Part shown: positions 24,660 to 36,888 of the stretch, piece by piece
Position numbering within the stretch: position 1 is the stretch's first letter
Layout: each line of letters opens with the position of its first letter
Source of the DNA: Inia geoffrensis
Taxonomy: Eukaryota > Chordata > Mammalia > Artiodactyla > Iniidae
Direction: 5' to 3'
Assembly: GCA_036417435.1 (NCBI GenBank)
Contig: CM070901.1
Span: 69,550,501-69,614,500 of the forward strand
DNA length: 64,000 nucleotides
Made by a program: the position numbers and the translations under genes
The notes under the pieces: generated by a model
What the model saw: the letters and a program-made list of their open reading frames with translations, nothing else
What the model was told of the DNA's origin: nothing
Database searches by the model: none

Positions 24660-24966
24660 TTATTTTTAATAAATTTATTTATTTACTTTATTTTTGGCTG
24701 CACTGGGTCTTCGTTGCTGCACGCAGGCTTTTCTCTGGTTGCGGCAAACGGGCTACTCTTTCTTGAGGTGCGCAGACTTCTCTTTGCGGTGGCTTCTCTT
24801 GCTGCGGAGCATGGGCTCTAGGCGTGTGGGCTTCAGTAGTTGTGGCACACGGGCTTAGTTGCTCCGCAGCATTTGGGATCTTCCCAGACCAGGGGAAGAT
24901 CGAACTCGAACTCATGTCCCCTGCATTGGCAGGTGGATTCTTAACCACTGTGCCACCAGGGAAACC
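24660..24966 (-). mobile_element. CHR-type long SINE
   Basis: Reverse long SINE. Flanked by ctgatagc(c/t)atttatttat, 19 bp with one mismatch, at 24641-24659 and 24967-24985. A small internal repeat (cgaactcgaactc) near 24901 is private to this copy. Confidence 0.92.
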
Positions 24967-24985
24967 CTGATAGCTATTTATTTAT

Positions 24986-25458
24986 GTCTAATATGCAAGG
25001 AACTTGAATTGTCCATAAAAGAATGACTTCAATTGGGTGTTAAGCCTTTGTAACTTTAAATGGATAAAAGGGAATCCCATGTCCAAAAAAACTGTTATAG
25101 AATATAATTAAAAGTTTAGTCCTGCCTTGGAGTAGCCTCCCCTCATTAATTCGTTCTACTATCTTGATCTTATTCTGTCCCAGCTGTGCAGACAACCCAT
25201 CTACTTCCCCAAATCAAGTTCTTTCTCCTATATTTATTGCTCCATACCATCTATGCTCTCTTGTCAGATGGAGGCTTGCTTGTGCTTTGGAGAACCTTCT
25301 CTCTATCTCCAGGGGCTGGGTTTGTAGTCCTTTTTTCTCTTCTACCCAACCACTGCTTAGTAGGCTGCAGAATTTTCACTGTAGGTGCTGTGGGCACTGC
25401 TTTACCTTTTATTCTCTGTAGAATCTTCTAAGACCTTCTGTGAAACAGGCCCATCTTC
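24986..25458. other. 3' flank of receptor pseudogene; no gene seen
   Basis: Nothing recognised between the SINE and the receptor's stop codon. Confidence 0.4.
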
Positions 25459-26385
25459 TCAGGAAAGCTTCCTGCCAGTGGCCTGGAGCAGGGCATCCTT
25501 GGCCTCTTTGTTCCTCAGGGTGTACACCACAGGGTTCAGTAGAGGGGTGATGATGGTGTAGGTCACTGAGATCAGCTGCCCCTTATCCTTGGTGTTCTCT
25601 GACTTGGGCTTGGGTTAGACAATGGAGGCATAGCCATAGTGGACCATGACCACAGTGAGGTGGGAAGCACATGTGGCAAAGGCCTTCTTCTGGCCCTTAG
25701 CAGAGGCAATTTTAAGGGTGGTGGAGATCATGAGGATGTAGGAAATGAAAACCAATCCCATGGGAACCAGGATCACCAGGATACTGATGATTAAAGTCAG
25801 GATCTCATTGACAGCCATGTCAGTGCAGGAGAGCTTCATCACAGGTCAGATGTCACAGATGAAGTGGGCCACCTTTGTAGCACAGAAAGGTAACCTGAAT
25901 ACAGATGTAACCTGTGTCATGGCTACAACCAGCCCAATGCTGCAGGCCTCCCACACCAGCTGGATGCACGCCCTCTTGTTCACGATGACAGAGTACCTCA
26001 AGGGGTTGCAAATGGCCACATAGCAGTCGTGCCCCATTGCTGTGAGCAGGAAGCAGTTGTTGATGGCCAAAATGATGAAGAACATCTGAGTGGCACAACC
26101 TGCCAAAGAAATGGGCTGACTCAGGCCTGTAAGGTTACAGAGAATCTTGGGTATAATGATGAGTGTGTACATGGTCTCTGAAGCTGACAGCATGCTGAGG
26201 AAGAAGTACATGGGGGTGTGGAGGTGATGATCAAGGCTAATTATGGTCATAATGATGATACTGCCTGCCAAGGTTAACATGTACAGTGAAAAGAACATAA
26301 TAAAGAGGGTGAGCTGGTGCTCATGGAAGCTGGAGAAACCCTGGAAAGTAAACTCACTCACCAAAGTGTGACTCTCTTTCTTCAT
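25459..26385 (-). pseudogene. Olfactory receptor pseudogene, OR10J1-like, two nonsense codons
   Basis: A full-length frame of 308 codons plus stop, without frameshift. Order: N-terminus ESHTLVSEFTFQGFSSFHEHQ (codons 4-24), TM1 with LTLAGSIII, PMYFFLSMLS (58-67), the conserved Cys 97, MGHDCYVAICNP (117-128), and TM4. HFICDI (174-179) follows. After the first stop come TM5, KKAFATCASHLTVV (TM6) and PLLNPVVYTLRNKE (TM7). Codon 180 is TGA (25846-25848), where OR10J receptors carry Arg, and codon 257 is TAA (25615-25617), where they carry Tyr. The DRY Arg is Cys (codon 121) and the N-terminal N-x-T site is SHT. Residues past codon 179 include TM5-TM7, so no working receptor can be made. The start codon matches the family's usual start. 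It is the best preserved and probably last inactivated copy in the window. Confidence 0.95.
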
Positions 26386-26574
26386 TAAATCATATATGGC
26401 ATCTAAGAAAGTAAAAAATTATATAAGGAACCTAGATGGTTGATTTCTGTCAATAGCAGGCTGGGCAGATTCTTTTAGTTTATCTACTTCAGGTCTCTGC
26501 TTATTTATATTCATACCCATGCTCATTTCTTTTGGGAATAAACAGTGGAGTAATATTCTTTTCTCACTAAGGAA

Positions 26575-26775
26575 AAAGTACATGGTTTTTAGAGTCAGGT
26601 GGTATAAACTCATATTTTAGTTCTATCATGGGCTAACTTACCTTGGGCAAGGAATTTACATCTCTAAGACCAGTTTCCTCACCTTTATATGGATGCAATT
26701 GTGGTAACATCATAGAGTTGTTGGTGGAAACATTTTTAAACTGTTAAGTGTCAACTTATATTAGAATTCAAACAA
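26575..26775 (+). repeat. MIR SINE 5' half
   Basis: Matches the first part of MIR: 'gggctaacttaccttgggca', 'gtttcctcacctttatatgg', 'catagagttgttggtggaa'. Confidence 0.6.
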
Positions 26776-27124
26776 TTATTGAATCCATTCAAGTTCAGTG
26801 GTGTAATGTCATGAAGAGCTCCAGGCTCTCTACTAATTCCCAAGCTTCTAGGGTAGAGCTCTTGTCACTATGGTTTACACACTGCCTTCTCATTTCAGTC
26901 TTTCAACTCTGATGGTACTACTCCTCTCAACTTCTGTGCTACAGTCCTCTTCCCTAGACACTACTCATTTTTCAAAGCTACACAAAGCCCATAACCTCTG
27001 TAAAATCCTTTTCTATTCTCTCTCTCTCACCCTGCTACTTCCCTCCCCCCAGCCCCAAACACGTGTCCTTGCATGGAGGTAGCATACAACTGTATACTAG
27101 CTCTTTTGTGTTGAAAACACCATA

Positions 27125-27355
27125 GTGCATTTGTGATTACAAAATATGTTCACATACATTATTTAACTTCATCACCATCCAATGGAACAGGGAGGGCGAG
27201 GGTTATTGTTTCTCTTCAGAAGCAGAGACTGAGGATCAGCTCCATTTAGGAAACTGCCCGTGGACACACAGGTGTCAAAGGATGAAAATCAAGACTTGAA
27301 CTCATGTCTTCTGATCCTGTGTCCATTGTTCCTCCCATTACACAAAACTGCATCA
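27125..27355 (+). repeat. MIR SINE relic
   Basis: Blocks 'ttatttaacttcatcaccat', 'gcagagactgaggatcagct', 'gacacacaggtgtcaaagga' fit MIR. Confidence 0.6.
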
Positions 27356-27357
27356 TA

Positions 27358-27490
27358 GAACTGTCCCCATCATGGCTATATTATATAGTCTTTGAGAGTA
27401 GGGACCAAGTATTTCAACTCTTTATAACCCTATGACCACTGCAATGTAGGGCACAATGTCTGCTGATGGAATCGTTGAAGGTAACTGGTC
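27358..27490 (+). repeat. L2 LINE 3' end fragment
   Basis: 'agtctttgagagtagggacc' followed by 'tgtagggcacaatgtctgct' resembles the L2 tail. Confidence 0.5.
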
Positions 27491-30400
27491 CATCAAACAA
27501 ATTGCCTGTTAGAAAGCAGAGTGCTGGGGCACCACAGTGAGCTCTTCTTCAAAGAAGAGGAGTTTTCAATGGTTTTTACCCTCTGTCTCCTTTCTCTCTG
27601 TCTATGCCTGTGACAGCAACAAACAATTAAAGAACTGGGCTGAATTTTAACATTGGAATTATAACTCTAGAAGAAAGCTAACACTATGAACATCTAATTG
27701 GAAAATATACTGGTAGTGTAACTTTTCTAGTAGCCTTTACCCTATTACTAAACAACATATAATTATGTAACAGGTTAGCTATAAAAATAAATTTAATAAT
27801 AGAATACATGGAGTTGCCTAAAAAGTGCATTTTGCTGGAAGTAAAGCAAATTAGCCACATTGAAAAATGACTTACTATTGGGTAAATTTCAAAGGCAAAC
27901 TTCTTTAGTGCTTTTAAGATTAATCTATTTTTCAGAAATATAACATTTTAAATAAAGGAAATCTACAAGATGGTATTTATAAGGGATTGCTGCACAGTTA
28001 CACTTCAACTCCTCCGAGCATGATATGAAAAGAAATGGTATGAGGTTGAAAAAAAATTTTTATGTTAGATGTCAGGGACCATTTCTTAACAGGGAAAGTT
28101 GTTTGGCTTGATGTGTGTACCATGGTAAGTAACTGTAAATGTATACCATGAGGCTTTATAAACAGTGTCTCTGTGGATTATGATTTGTGTGAAGACAAGA
28201 ATATAGACAAGGAAACAGCTGCTAAGTAGCAGAGCCACATTCTTTATTACCATATTAGTCAAGATAGTCTTTAATTCTGGAAGTCATTATTCCTTAGGAT
28301 TAGCAGAGGATCTTTGAAAGTGGTAAGTTAAGGCTAAAGAAGAACAAAAATTCATAAACACCTGGACCCTTTCCAGCTTAATATAATTTGACCCTTTAAC
28401 AACAATAAAACCCATACAGGTATTTTATTCCATATGTGTCTAGCTCTGTGAATGATTGAAGTCTTTTCCCAAATCTCACTTACTTTTCTTCCTGCAAATC
28501 TGTGGCTCAACAGAAAACTGGAGGTAGAGATCAGAAATGTGGCCCATTGGTCACAAGTATTCACAAATCAAGGTCATGAAACAAAGGCACCTGAACGTGG
28601 TCCTTCTGCCTGCTTTAGGGCCAGTCTAGGGCTGGAGGTAAAAGGAAAGTTGCAGGGGGCTCCTCAGATACTAGATATTCTCTCCAGCTGGGGGAGGAGC
28701 TTTTGACATCCAAGAAAGGCTCTCTGGGGATCATCTCTCAAGGTTTCTGGGTGACATTCCCTGAGCACCTGGGGCTAGAAGCAAGCAGACGGCCGGCGCC
28801 CAGGGACCTTGTTATGTAGAGGGCACATTTACCAGATTATATGGGTTTGTGCTTTGGGACTCTCATGGCACTTTGCACTGCAAGTAGAAACAGCAGTGGC
28901 TTATTTGTCAGGTTTTATTTTTTAAATAAATATTCTATTTTTATATAGTTGGGCCTTGGAAAACCATGGTTACAAAGCCCAAGTGAGCTCTAGCTAAGAG
29001 CCTCTGTCTTGGATTCCAGGAAACTATGCAGCTCTCCCTGTAGTCAAGAACCCTGCTCAATATCTTTTTTTTTTCTTCTTCTTCTTCTTTTCTGGAACTA
29101 AAACAGTCAATCTGGCTATTGTTTCTGTCCTATTGTAGGATTCAGAAATGGTAGACCAAAAGCTCAATAGACAGTAGAGACCTCTCCAGAAGGCCAGGAG
29201 ACCACTGTCTGTGTCTAAAGAAACCTGAGCCAGGATTTCACACCCCAGGCCTGTCCAAGAAAATAGTTAAATGCACAGGGCTTCACAAGCCCAGTCTGGG
29301 GTTACCTCCACACTGGTTTCCCAGTCCCAAGTCCATGCATTTTTTCTCCCCCTGGGAGCATCTTATTCTCACTGTTTTCCTCTTTTATATTGGGAAAAGA
29401 CAAACTGAGGCATATTAAAAATTTTAAGCTTTTTTTTTTTTTTTTTTTTAACAAAAATCAATGCAAATTGGGCAGTGACAAACCAGAAGTTGTTAGGGGT
29501 GTCCCAGGGCCAGGAACTCAGGGAGAGACTTCTATAAAGAAAAAGGAGAGGCAAAGTAAGGAGAGTAAGGACTGGCTGTAGCTTAAAGCCTGGTTGGCTT
29601 TTTGTGATTGGTTGTCCTGAGGCTTTGATTTTATAACATGGAGGCATTTCCAGCCTTAGGTTTTACTTTGTTTATATAGGCTGCCATGGCATTGGAGGCC
29701 CCTCAGTTTGATGGCCTCCTTGTTTAGTTAATTTAACATGTACCTTATCTATCTCATGGCCAGATCCTGACAATTCTCCAAGTTAATTTTTCCACACATG
29801 GCAAAAAAATTAAGTGCCTGCATTCATGCCTTGATAAACTTAAAAAATGCCCCTTGTACTTGGTTTTGGTTTGTTTTTTGTTTAAGTGGGGGTGGTTGGT
29901 TTTTTTGGTTTTTGGGGGGTTGTTTTTTGTATTCCTGCTTCTCTACTGAATTTGTGATACCTTTTACATTTAGAAAACTATAGAAATAAAGGTTTATAGC
30001 AAACATGAGGAAGTTTATAATATTTGCTCTTATCCATATCAGTTTCAGAGACATAAGAGGAAATGCTAGCCAAATCAGGGTTTCTTAGAAAACTCAAAAC
30101 TTTTCATTAAATTATCATTAATGAAGTTAGCGCCTCAACTTCTTTTCCTGGCTCTTTGCAGCTGAGTAGTATCTTCATAGCCATTAGAGCCTTCAGTGTT
30201 TTGTGGTCACAGTATGATTGGATAGTCTTCCATTTTGGGGCCACCCCGGTGATTAAACTTTTTTTTTTCCTCTGCTCTAGTGAGAGAAGAGCCAATTTGT
30301 CACTCTAGATATCATTGCAAACACAAATCAGCATTGAGGCATAAAGAGGCTCCCTGCCGCCAGTAGGAAGCAGGTAGAAAGCCTCTTGCGTAGGAGACAA

Positions 30401-30840
30401 TCAAGACAGCTCTAGCAACACACAATCAGAGTAGGAAGAACTTTGTACTGTTACAATCTGAGCTCTCTGTGAAAAATTAGGAGACCATGCTGTTAGAGGA
30501 TGCACTAGTGACCTTATTTTTCCTGAGGAGGTATCTTTTTGTTTTAAGAGCTGAAAAGGAAATCTAGCAGAATCCTAGGTTTATGAATAATCAGGAGAGG
30601 AACGACAGTGGTTAGGGTTCTGTTAGGAGGTTCATGGCCAAACAACCTGACTCCTGGCTAGCAGGTCTCTCTGGGTATGACTGTGAGAACAACTGAAGGG
30701 CTGAGCTAAGGGAAGTGCTGTATTCCTGGGCACTGTGCCCCTGGGTGCCTTAACCTCATCCTAGCATTGTGTGGGTAGGCTTGTCCACATGCATGACTGT
30801 AGTTGTCCACATCCGTGTTTGCTTGTACTGAAACTTGGAT
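27491..30840. other. No gene seen; mostly unique sequence
   Basis: About 3.3 kb without a named repeat apart from a CTT microsatellite (29074-29091) and a 20-base T-run (29430-29449). No exon could be supported. The stretch 28600-29350 is less AT-rich than its surroundings. Confidence 0.4.
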
Positions 30841-30845
30841 GTTCC

Positions 30846-31300
30846 AGTTAGCGGCATAACAAACTACTTGAACTTAGTGTCATAAAGCAACAACAGTCCT
30901 TCATCATCCATCTCTGGGAGACTGGTCTCAGTGAGGCTCTTCTCACATTGGGTCTCCCATGTAGCTGTGGTCAGGAGGTAGCGGGGATTTGCTCACTCAC
31001 GTCATAAGTCAGTGCTGGCTGTTGACTCAAATACCTACACCTAGCCTCTCCAAGTAGCCTGGGCTTCCTCACAGCCTGTGCTGTGGATTCCAAGAGCAAG
31101 CACCCCAAGACAAAGAGCCCGACAGAATCTGTATGATCCTTTATGTCCTGGTCTCAAAAGTCAGGGTGTCACAGCATGACTTTCACACCACCATAATTGT
31201 CCAGTCAGTCACAGAGACATGCCCAGTCTCAAGGGGAGGGGTACAGACTTTGCTTTGTAATGGGGATACAGCACACTAATAGGAGAGCATATGGAATGGG
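30846..31300 (-). repeat. MLT1-type (MaLR) LTR relic
   Basis: Reads as a reversed MLT1: 'agcggcataacaaactactt', 'cttagtgtcataaagcaaca', 'ctgactttcacaccac'-like middle and 'tctcaaggggaggggtacag' near the end. Diverged. Confidence 0.55.
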
Positions 31301-31483
31301 AGATACTGCGTCCAGTTTTTGAAAATACAGTCTATTTGCTATAGTGAATTAACAAATGTCCAGGATCTTCTCTTGAGCAGTTTACGCTCGTTGTCCTCAA
31401 AGGGAAACAGGAAACAAAATAAAAATTAGACCAACCAAACTCCAGGCTTTCCCTACTTAGGTGTTTCTGTAAACCTGACCACT

Positions 31484-32008
31484 TTTTTTTTTTTTTTTTT
31501 TTTAGTTCTGAGGAATATTAAGTATTTTTTACATTACATTGTAATATATAATAAAATAATTATACAACTAACCATAATGCATAATCAGTGGGAGTTCTGA
31601 GCTTGTTTTCATTTGTCACTCACTGATCGGGTTTTTTTTTTTTTTAATTGGGGTATGGTTGTTTTGCAATGTTGTTAGTTTCTACTGTACCCCAAAGTGG
31701 AGCTCCTTGTGCTATACAGCAGGTTCTCATTAGTTATCTATTTTATACATATACATAGTGTATATATGTCAATCTCAATCTCCCAATTCATCCCACTCAC
31801 CCTTTTTCCCCCCTTGGTGCCCATATGTTTGTTCTCTACATCTGTATCTCTATTTCTGCCTTGCAAACCAGTTCATCTGCACCATTTTTTAGCTTCCACG
31901 TATATGCGTTAATATACGATATTTGTTTTTCTCTTTCTGACTTACTTCATTCTGTATGACAGTCTCTAGATACATCCATGTCCTACAAATGACCCAATTT
32001 TGTTCCTT
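31484..32008 (-). mobile_element. L1 3' end carrying a 3'-transduced segment
   Basis: Read on the minus strand: L1 3' end from 32008 to 31646, an A-tract (31632-31645), about 128 bases of non-L1 sequence (31504-31631), then a second A-tract (31484-31503). The whole unit is flanked by cctgaccact (31474-31483 and 32009-32018), so the extra segment arrived in the same event. This is the layout of an L1 transcript that ignored its own polyadenylation signal. The L1 part is the same 3' section as 13188-13465 but longer. Confidence 0.8.
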
Positions 32009-32019
32009 CCTGACCACTC

Positions 32020-32330
32020 TTTTTGAAATGCTTAAGTTCCAGGGATTCTTGGAAAAATGAAGGGGAAATGTAAACAACTCCTCCCCCACCACCACCACCA
32101 AAAAATAGGAAGAATCTAGATCTTCTGCTAATCTAACGTTAGACACTTGAGATGACATTAATGAGTTATAAAGTAAAATAGGTATATATTTAGTGCAGTA
32201 CATGATAACTGGAAAGGCAAACCAAAGTTCTAAACAATTTCAAAATTAACAAAACTCTGCCTTGGCTTACAAGAAGATTTTGAAGCTACTGGTTGCAATT
32301 TGCCTATAGGCTTTTGTATATGTTATGTTT
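32020..32330. other. No gene seen
   Basis: Spacer; a short CCA run at 32086-32100. Confidence 0.4.
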
Positions 32331-32334
32331 GGTG

Positions 32335-34270
32335 TATGTTATGATCTTTCTTTATTTAAAAAATATTTATCATATTTAATATAACATATCATACTTATAG
32401 AACACTATGTTTAAAATATGTCAAGATGCATAACAATAAAATAAACATTTGAAATCCCATCACTCGACTCAAGAACTACTCGACTCAAGAATCACTTAGG
32501 TAATTCTCATTTTTCCCACTTCCTTATCTCTTTGCACTGCACCCCCCTACCCTCACCCTCACCCCCAACAGTTACTACTATCCTGATTTTTATGTTTACT
32601 TTCATCTTACTTATTTTATATCTTTATTATATGTGTATGTGTGTTTAAACAATATATTTTTCAGTTCTGTTCTTGAGCTTTATAAAAATGATATACTGTA
32701 TACAGTTTTTTGAGACTTGTTTTTTTAAAAAATTCAGTGTTCCTTTTCTAAAATCCAGAATGGAGCTATAGTTTATTAATTTAACTGTCTTACACTATTC
32801 CATCATGTGAATATACTGCAATGTTTTTTGTCCATTGTCGTGGTGGGGGATAATGGGGTTGTTTCCAGATTTTTATTATTATAAATTGTAATGTTTCAAA
32901 TATTTTACTGCATACTTTCTTGATTAAATGTGCACAAGTTCCTCTGAGGTTTATATCCTTTCAATAAATTACTAGCTCATGGAATATAAAAAATTTTCAA
33001 CTTTACAAGATAATACTAAATCAAATTTTGTAGTGGTTGTACCAATTTACACTGTGACAAGTGAAGAATAAGAGAAGTTCCAGTTGATCTACATCCTTTC
33101 GTCCTGTCCTTGTTATTAGACTTGCTAATTTCTGTCAAGCTAGTAGGTGTGACATGGTTGTGGTTTTAATTTACATTTTCCTGAATAACAAGAGGTTGAA
33201 CATCTTTTCAAAGTTTATTGGCTATGACTGTTTTGTCTTCTGCAGAATACTTTTCATGTCTTTATCCACGTTTCCATTGGGTTGTTTGTGTTTTTTTTAT
33301 TCAACTGTAGCAGCTTTATATGTACTCTGGACACCAAACTCTTGTCCTTAATATGTTATGCAAATATTTTCTACCACTTTGTGCCTTGTCTTTTCACTTC
33401 TTCTTTTTTTTTTTTTTTTATTATTATTTTATTTATTTATTTTGCAGTACGCGGGCCTCTCACTGCTATGGCCTCTCCCGTTGTGGAGCACAGGCTCCGG
33501 ACGCGCAGGCTCAGCGGCCATGGCTCACGGGCCCAGCCGCTCCACGGGCCCAGCCGCTCCACGGGCCCAGCCGCTCCACGGCATGTGGGATCTTCCCGGA
33601 CCGGGGCACGAACCCATGTCCCCTGCATCGGCAGGCGGATTCTCAACCACTGCGCCACCAGGGAAGCTCTGTCTTTTCACTTCTTTATGGTGCTTTTTAT
33701 TGAACAAAAATTATTTTAATGGAGTCAAATTTATCATTCTTGTCTTTTTTGTTAACAATTTTGCATCTTCCTTGGAAAAAGAAATTTCTACCTCAGTGTC
33801 AGAATAGTCTCTTTTATTTTCTTCTAAGCCTATTAATATAGTTTTCATATTTAAATCCATCTGGATTTGATTTTTGTGTATGAGGTAAGATAGATGTCCA
33901 AATTCGTTTTTCTTTTTTCAGCTGGATATCCAGTTCTATCAGCTGTTTGAAGAGTCCTTCCTTTTCCCCACTGGTCTACAATTTTATCTCTGTCATAAAT
34001 TATAAATCTTTATAAGCATTGGTCAGTTTAGCCACTCCATTCTTCTCCATTGGTCAGTTTTATTCCATGTACCCAGATTACACTGTCTTAACAACTATAA
34101 CTTTATAATAAATCTTAGTTATCAGGGAGATCAACCCCTCTTATCTTCTTTTATCTTTATGTAGCTGGATCTTTACCTTTCCATACAAATTTTAGATCAG
34201 GTTTTTGGAATTGCATTAAACTAAAAAATCATTAGGGATGAACTGATATAGGCTCTCTCTCTGTTTATTT
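32335..34270 (-). repeat. Old L1, antisense, ORF2 end and 3' UTR
   Basis: Left to right it follows reversed L1 text: 'ccattccatcatgtg'-type tail, 'gacttgctaatttctgtcaa', 'ctggacaccaaactcttgtc', 'aaatccatctggatttgatt', 'tcagctggatatccag', 'taacaactataactttataa'. Frames are broken. A short SINE (33403-33669) interrupts it. Confidence 0.7.
33403..33669 (-). mobile_element. CHR-type short SINE with an internal triplication
   Basis: Reverse short SINE. Flanked by tgtcttttcacttctt (16 bp, 33387-33402 and 33670-33685). Within it a 17-bp unit gggcccagccgctccac stands three times in tandem (33529-33579), where other copies have one. Confidence 0.95.
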
Positions 34271-34289
34271 AAATGCTTTAATTTTTATT

Positions 34290-34905
34290 GTCAGTCCTCA
34301 AGATTACCATCCAGCTAGGTGATCCTCTTAGAAGGATTCACAGGGTACAGAAAAACTGTTACAGTCATGGTTATAGTTTATTACAGCAAAAGGGTACAAA
34401 TTAAAATTAACAAAGGGAAAAAAGGTCCATGGGGGCAAAGTCTAGGAGAAACCAAGCATAAACTTCCAAGTGTCCTCCCCCAGGGGAGCCACATGGACAT
34501 GAGTAATTTTCTCAGCAACAATGCAAAGTGACCATATGTACAAAGTGTTGTTGACAGGGAAGCTCACCTGAGCCTTGCTGTCAGGCTCTTTATTGGGAGT
34601 CAGTCACGTTAGGCATGTAATAACCTGCATTACTGACCTCAGGTACTCAGACTCCAGCCCTTCAGAACAAAAACAGGTGTCCACCATAAATCACACTTTT
34701 AGCATAAATGATCTGATCAAACAAATATCTGTGGTTCAAGGCCTCTGACATATCAAAACACTTATCTGGCAGATTTAATTCAGAAGGTCAGAGCTCGTCT
34801 CCCATGAGCTGGCTGAGGTCCAGTCCTAAACACAAGCCTTTCTTGGGAATGTGCAGGGTTTGAGCAGCCCAGGGCTGCTGACTTAATCCTTTCCTGCACA
34901 AATAT
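34290..34905 (-). repeat. Old LTR, probably ERVL-type
   Basis: On the minus strand this has LTR-like order with AATAAA (opposite 34590-34595) and ends in 'tagtttattacagcaaaagg' text seen in mammalian ERVL-class LTRs. Boundaries and family are not secure. Confidence 0.45.
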
Positions 34906-34914
34906 CTATAAAGA

Positions 34915-36117
34915 AATTGTAATATTTTCTTCAATTTTTTGAAACTTTTTAAATATATAATTTCAGACTTATAGAAAAGTTTCAGGAGTACTACAAAAAC
35001 TCCTAAATGTCTTTGTCCAGGTACCCCAATTATTCACATTTTGTCCCATTAACTTTATCATTCTCTTCTTTCATCTACAATCTCTATCTATCTATCTATC
35101 TAACTTTTTTCCAAATCACTTGAGAGTAAGTTGAAGCCATTGTGTCACTTTACTCCTAAATATTTTAGTGTGTATTCCCTAGGAAGAAGCTCATTCTCTT
35201 ACGTAATCACAGTATAATTATTAAAAATCAGTGTATATGTATATATATATATACAGAGAGAGCCACATACACATATGTATTAATATCAAATACAACAATG
35301 CTATTACCTAATCCACAAATCATATTTAAATTACCCTATTATCTCACAATGTCCTTTATAACTAAATTTTTTTTGTAGTTTAGTATCCAATCTAAGATTA
35401 CCCTTTACATATTTGTTTTCCTGTTTCTCTAGTGCCTTTTTATCTGAAACAGTACCTTACTTTTCTTTGTCATTCTCTACCTTGATACTTATGAAAAGTA
35501 CAGGCCAGATATTTTATGGAGTGTCTCTCAGTTTGAATTTATCTGAAGAGTTCATCATTTTCCCCTTGCACTTATCTTTGATTCTGTTTCACTTATTTTC
35601 CTTCTTTGTACTTACTTTGATTTAATATCCTTCATGACTAGATTTAAATGTTGAATTTTTAGTAAGAATATCATGAAAGTGATGTATCATTCTCAGTGCA
35701 TCATACTAGGAACCATGTGATGTCAATTTGTCCTAATATTAGTGATGTTAACTTGTTTAAGGTGGTGTCTACTAGGTTTCTCCATTGTAAACTTATTATT
35801 TTCCCTTTTTATATACATAATTTGTAGAGTGATATATTGAGATTAATATCCTGTTCCTCATCAAACTTTCACACTCTAGTTTTAGGATCCATTGATGATT
35901 TCCTAACTCCATCATTTCTCCTATAGACTGATATTTTGTAAGAAAGAGGTGCTATTTAGATACTAGTAGCCTTAGATAATACAGGTACTATGAGATAATG
36001 TTAGTTACTGTTAACATTATTTATGTTGATGTTCAAATCATCACAGAATTGGCAAGTGGGAACTGCATTAGTCTGGCTCCTTTGTTCTTTTGACATGTCT
36101 CCATTATTCTTTGAGCA
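34915..36117 (-). repeat. Old L1M 3' UTR, part 1
   Basis: Phrases such as 'acttatagaaaagtttcagg', 'tctcagtgcatcatactagg', 'taaggtggtgtctactaggt' and 'tctccattgtaaacttatta' are known from old L1 3' UTRs. It continues after an insertion at 36468. Orientation is my best reading. A CTAT microsatellite lies at 35083-35102. Confidence 0.55.
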
Positions 36118-36460
36118 GTTTTATTTTTAATTGAGGTATAATCGATATATAACATTATATTAGTTTCAGGTGTACAGTATAATAATTTGGTATTTGTATA
36201 TATTACAAAATGTTCACAATGATAAGGCTAGTTAAAATCCATCACCATACCTAGTTATAAATTCTTTTTTTCTTGTGATGAGAACTTTTAAGATTTAATC
36301 TCTTCATAACTTTCAAATATGCAATACAGTATTATTAATTATAGTCACCATGCTGTACATTACATCCCCATGGCTGACTTATTTTATAACTGGAAGTTTA
36401 TACCTTTTGACCCCATTCATCCATTTTGACCCCATTCACTGGCAACCACCAGTCTCTTCC
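36118..36460 (-). mobile_element. L1 3' end inserted in older L1 UTR
   Basis: Reversed L1 tail ('taattgaggtataatcgata', 'gtttcaggtgtacagtataa', 'gtcaccatgctgtacattac'). Flanked by ttgagca (36111-36117 and 36461-36467), and older UTR text continues on both sides. It carries a tandem pair of ttttgaccccattca (from about 36407). Confidence 0.7.
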
Positions 36461-36467
36461 TTGAGCA

Positions 36468-36880
36468 CTTCTTTAACCTCAAGATAGAGACATTCCAGGC
36501 TCATCTTGTACTTTCCCTGCACTGTCCCTGGAATCAGCCATTTCTCTGAGAAGCTATGGTATCTTTTAGTGGAGAATTGTATTTAGAAACCAAGATCTGG
36601 GTGCTAGGTGTACTTATTGCCACTGCTGTATATTTAATTTTAGATTCTAAAGCTGGAAAATGGGGGGGTGTATTAATATTTATATCTTAACAACCATGAT
36701 TTTATAATGATACCTCCAATTCTAAACTAATATCTCAGACTGTGTTCTAGTGTTCCCCCTTTCTCACTTCTTTTCCCAATGATAAGAAACCTATTATTCT
36801 CAGTATATTTGCATATTTGTTCAAGTCTAAAATACACAGAATTTTTTTTTTTTATAAATTACTAATCCTTGCCATATCTA
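36468..36880 (-). repeat. Old L1M 3' UTR, part 2
   Basis: Continuation: 'ccaggctcatcttgtacttt', 'ggaatcagccatttctctga', 'gaaaccaagatctgggtgct'. Confidence 0.55.
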
Positions 36881-36888
36881 AAACCAAA

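Noticed and set aside
33282..33807. Overlapping frames of 127-149 codons rich in Ala, Arg and Pro
   Set aside because: They read through a GC-rich SINE in reverse; all short SINEs here give similar frames.
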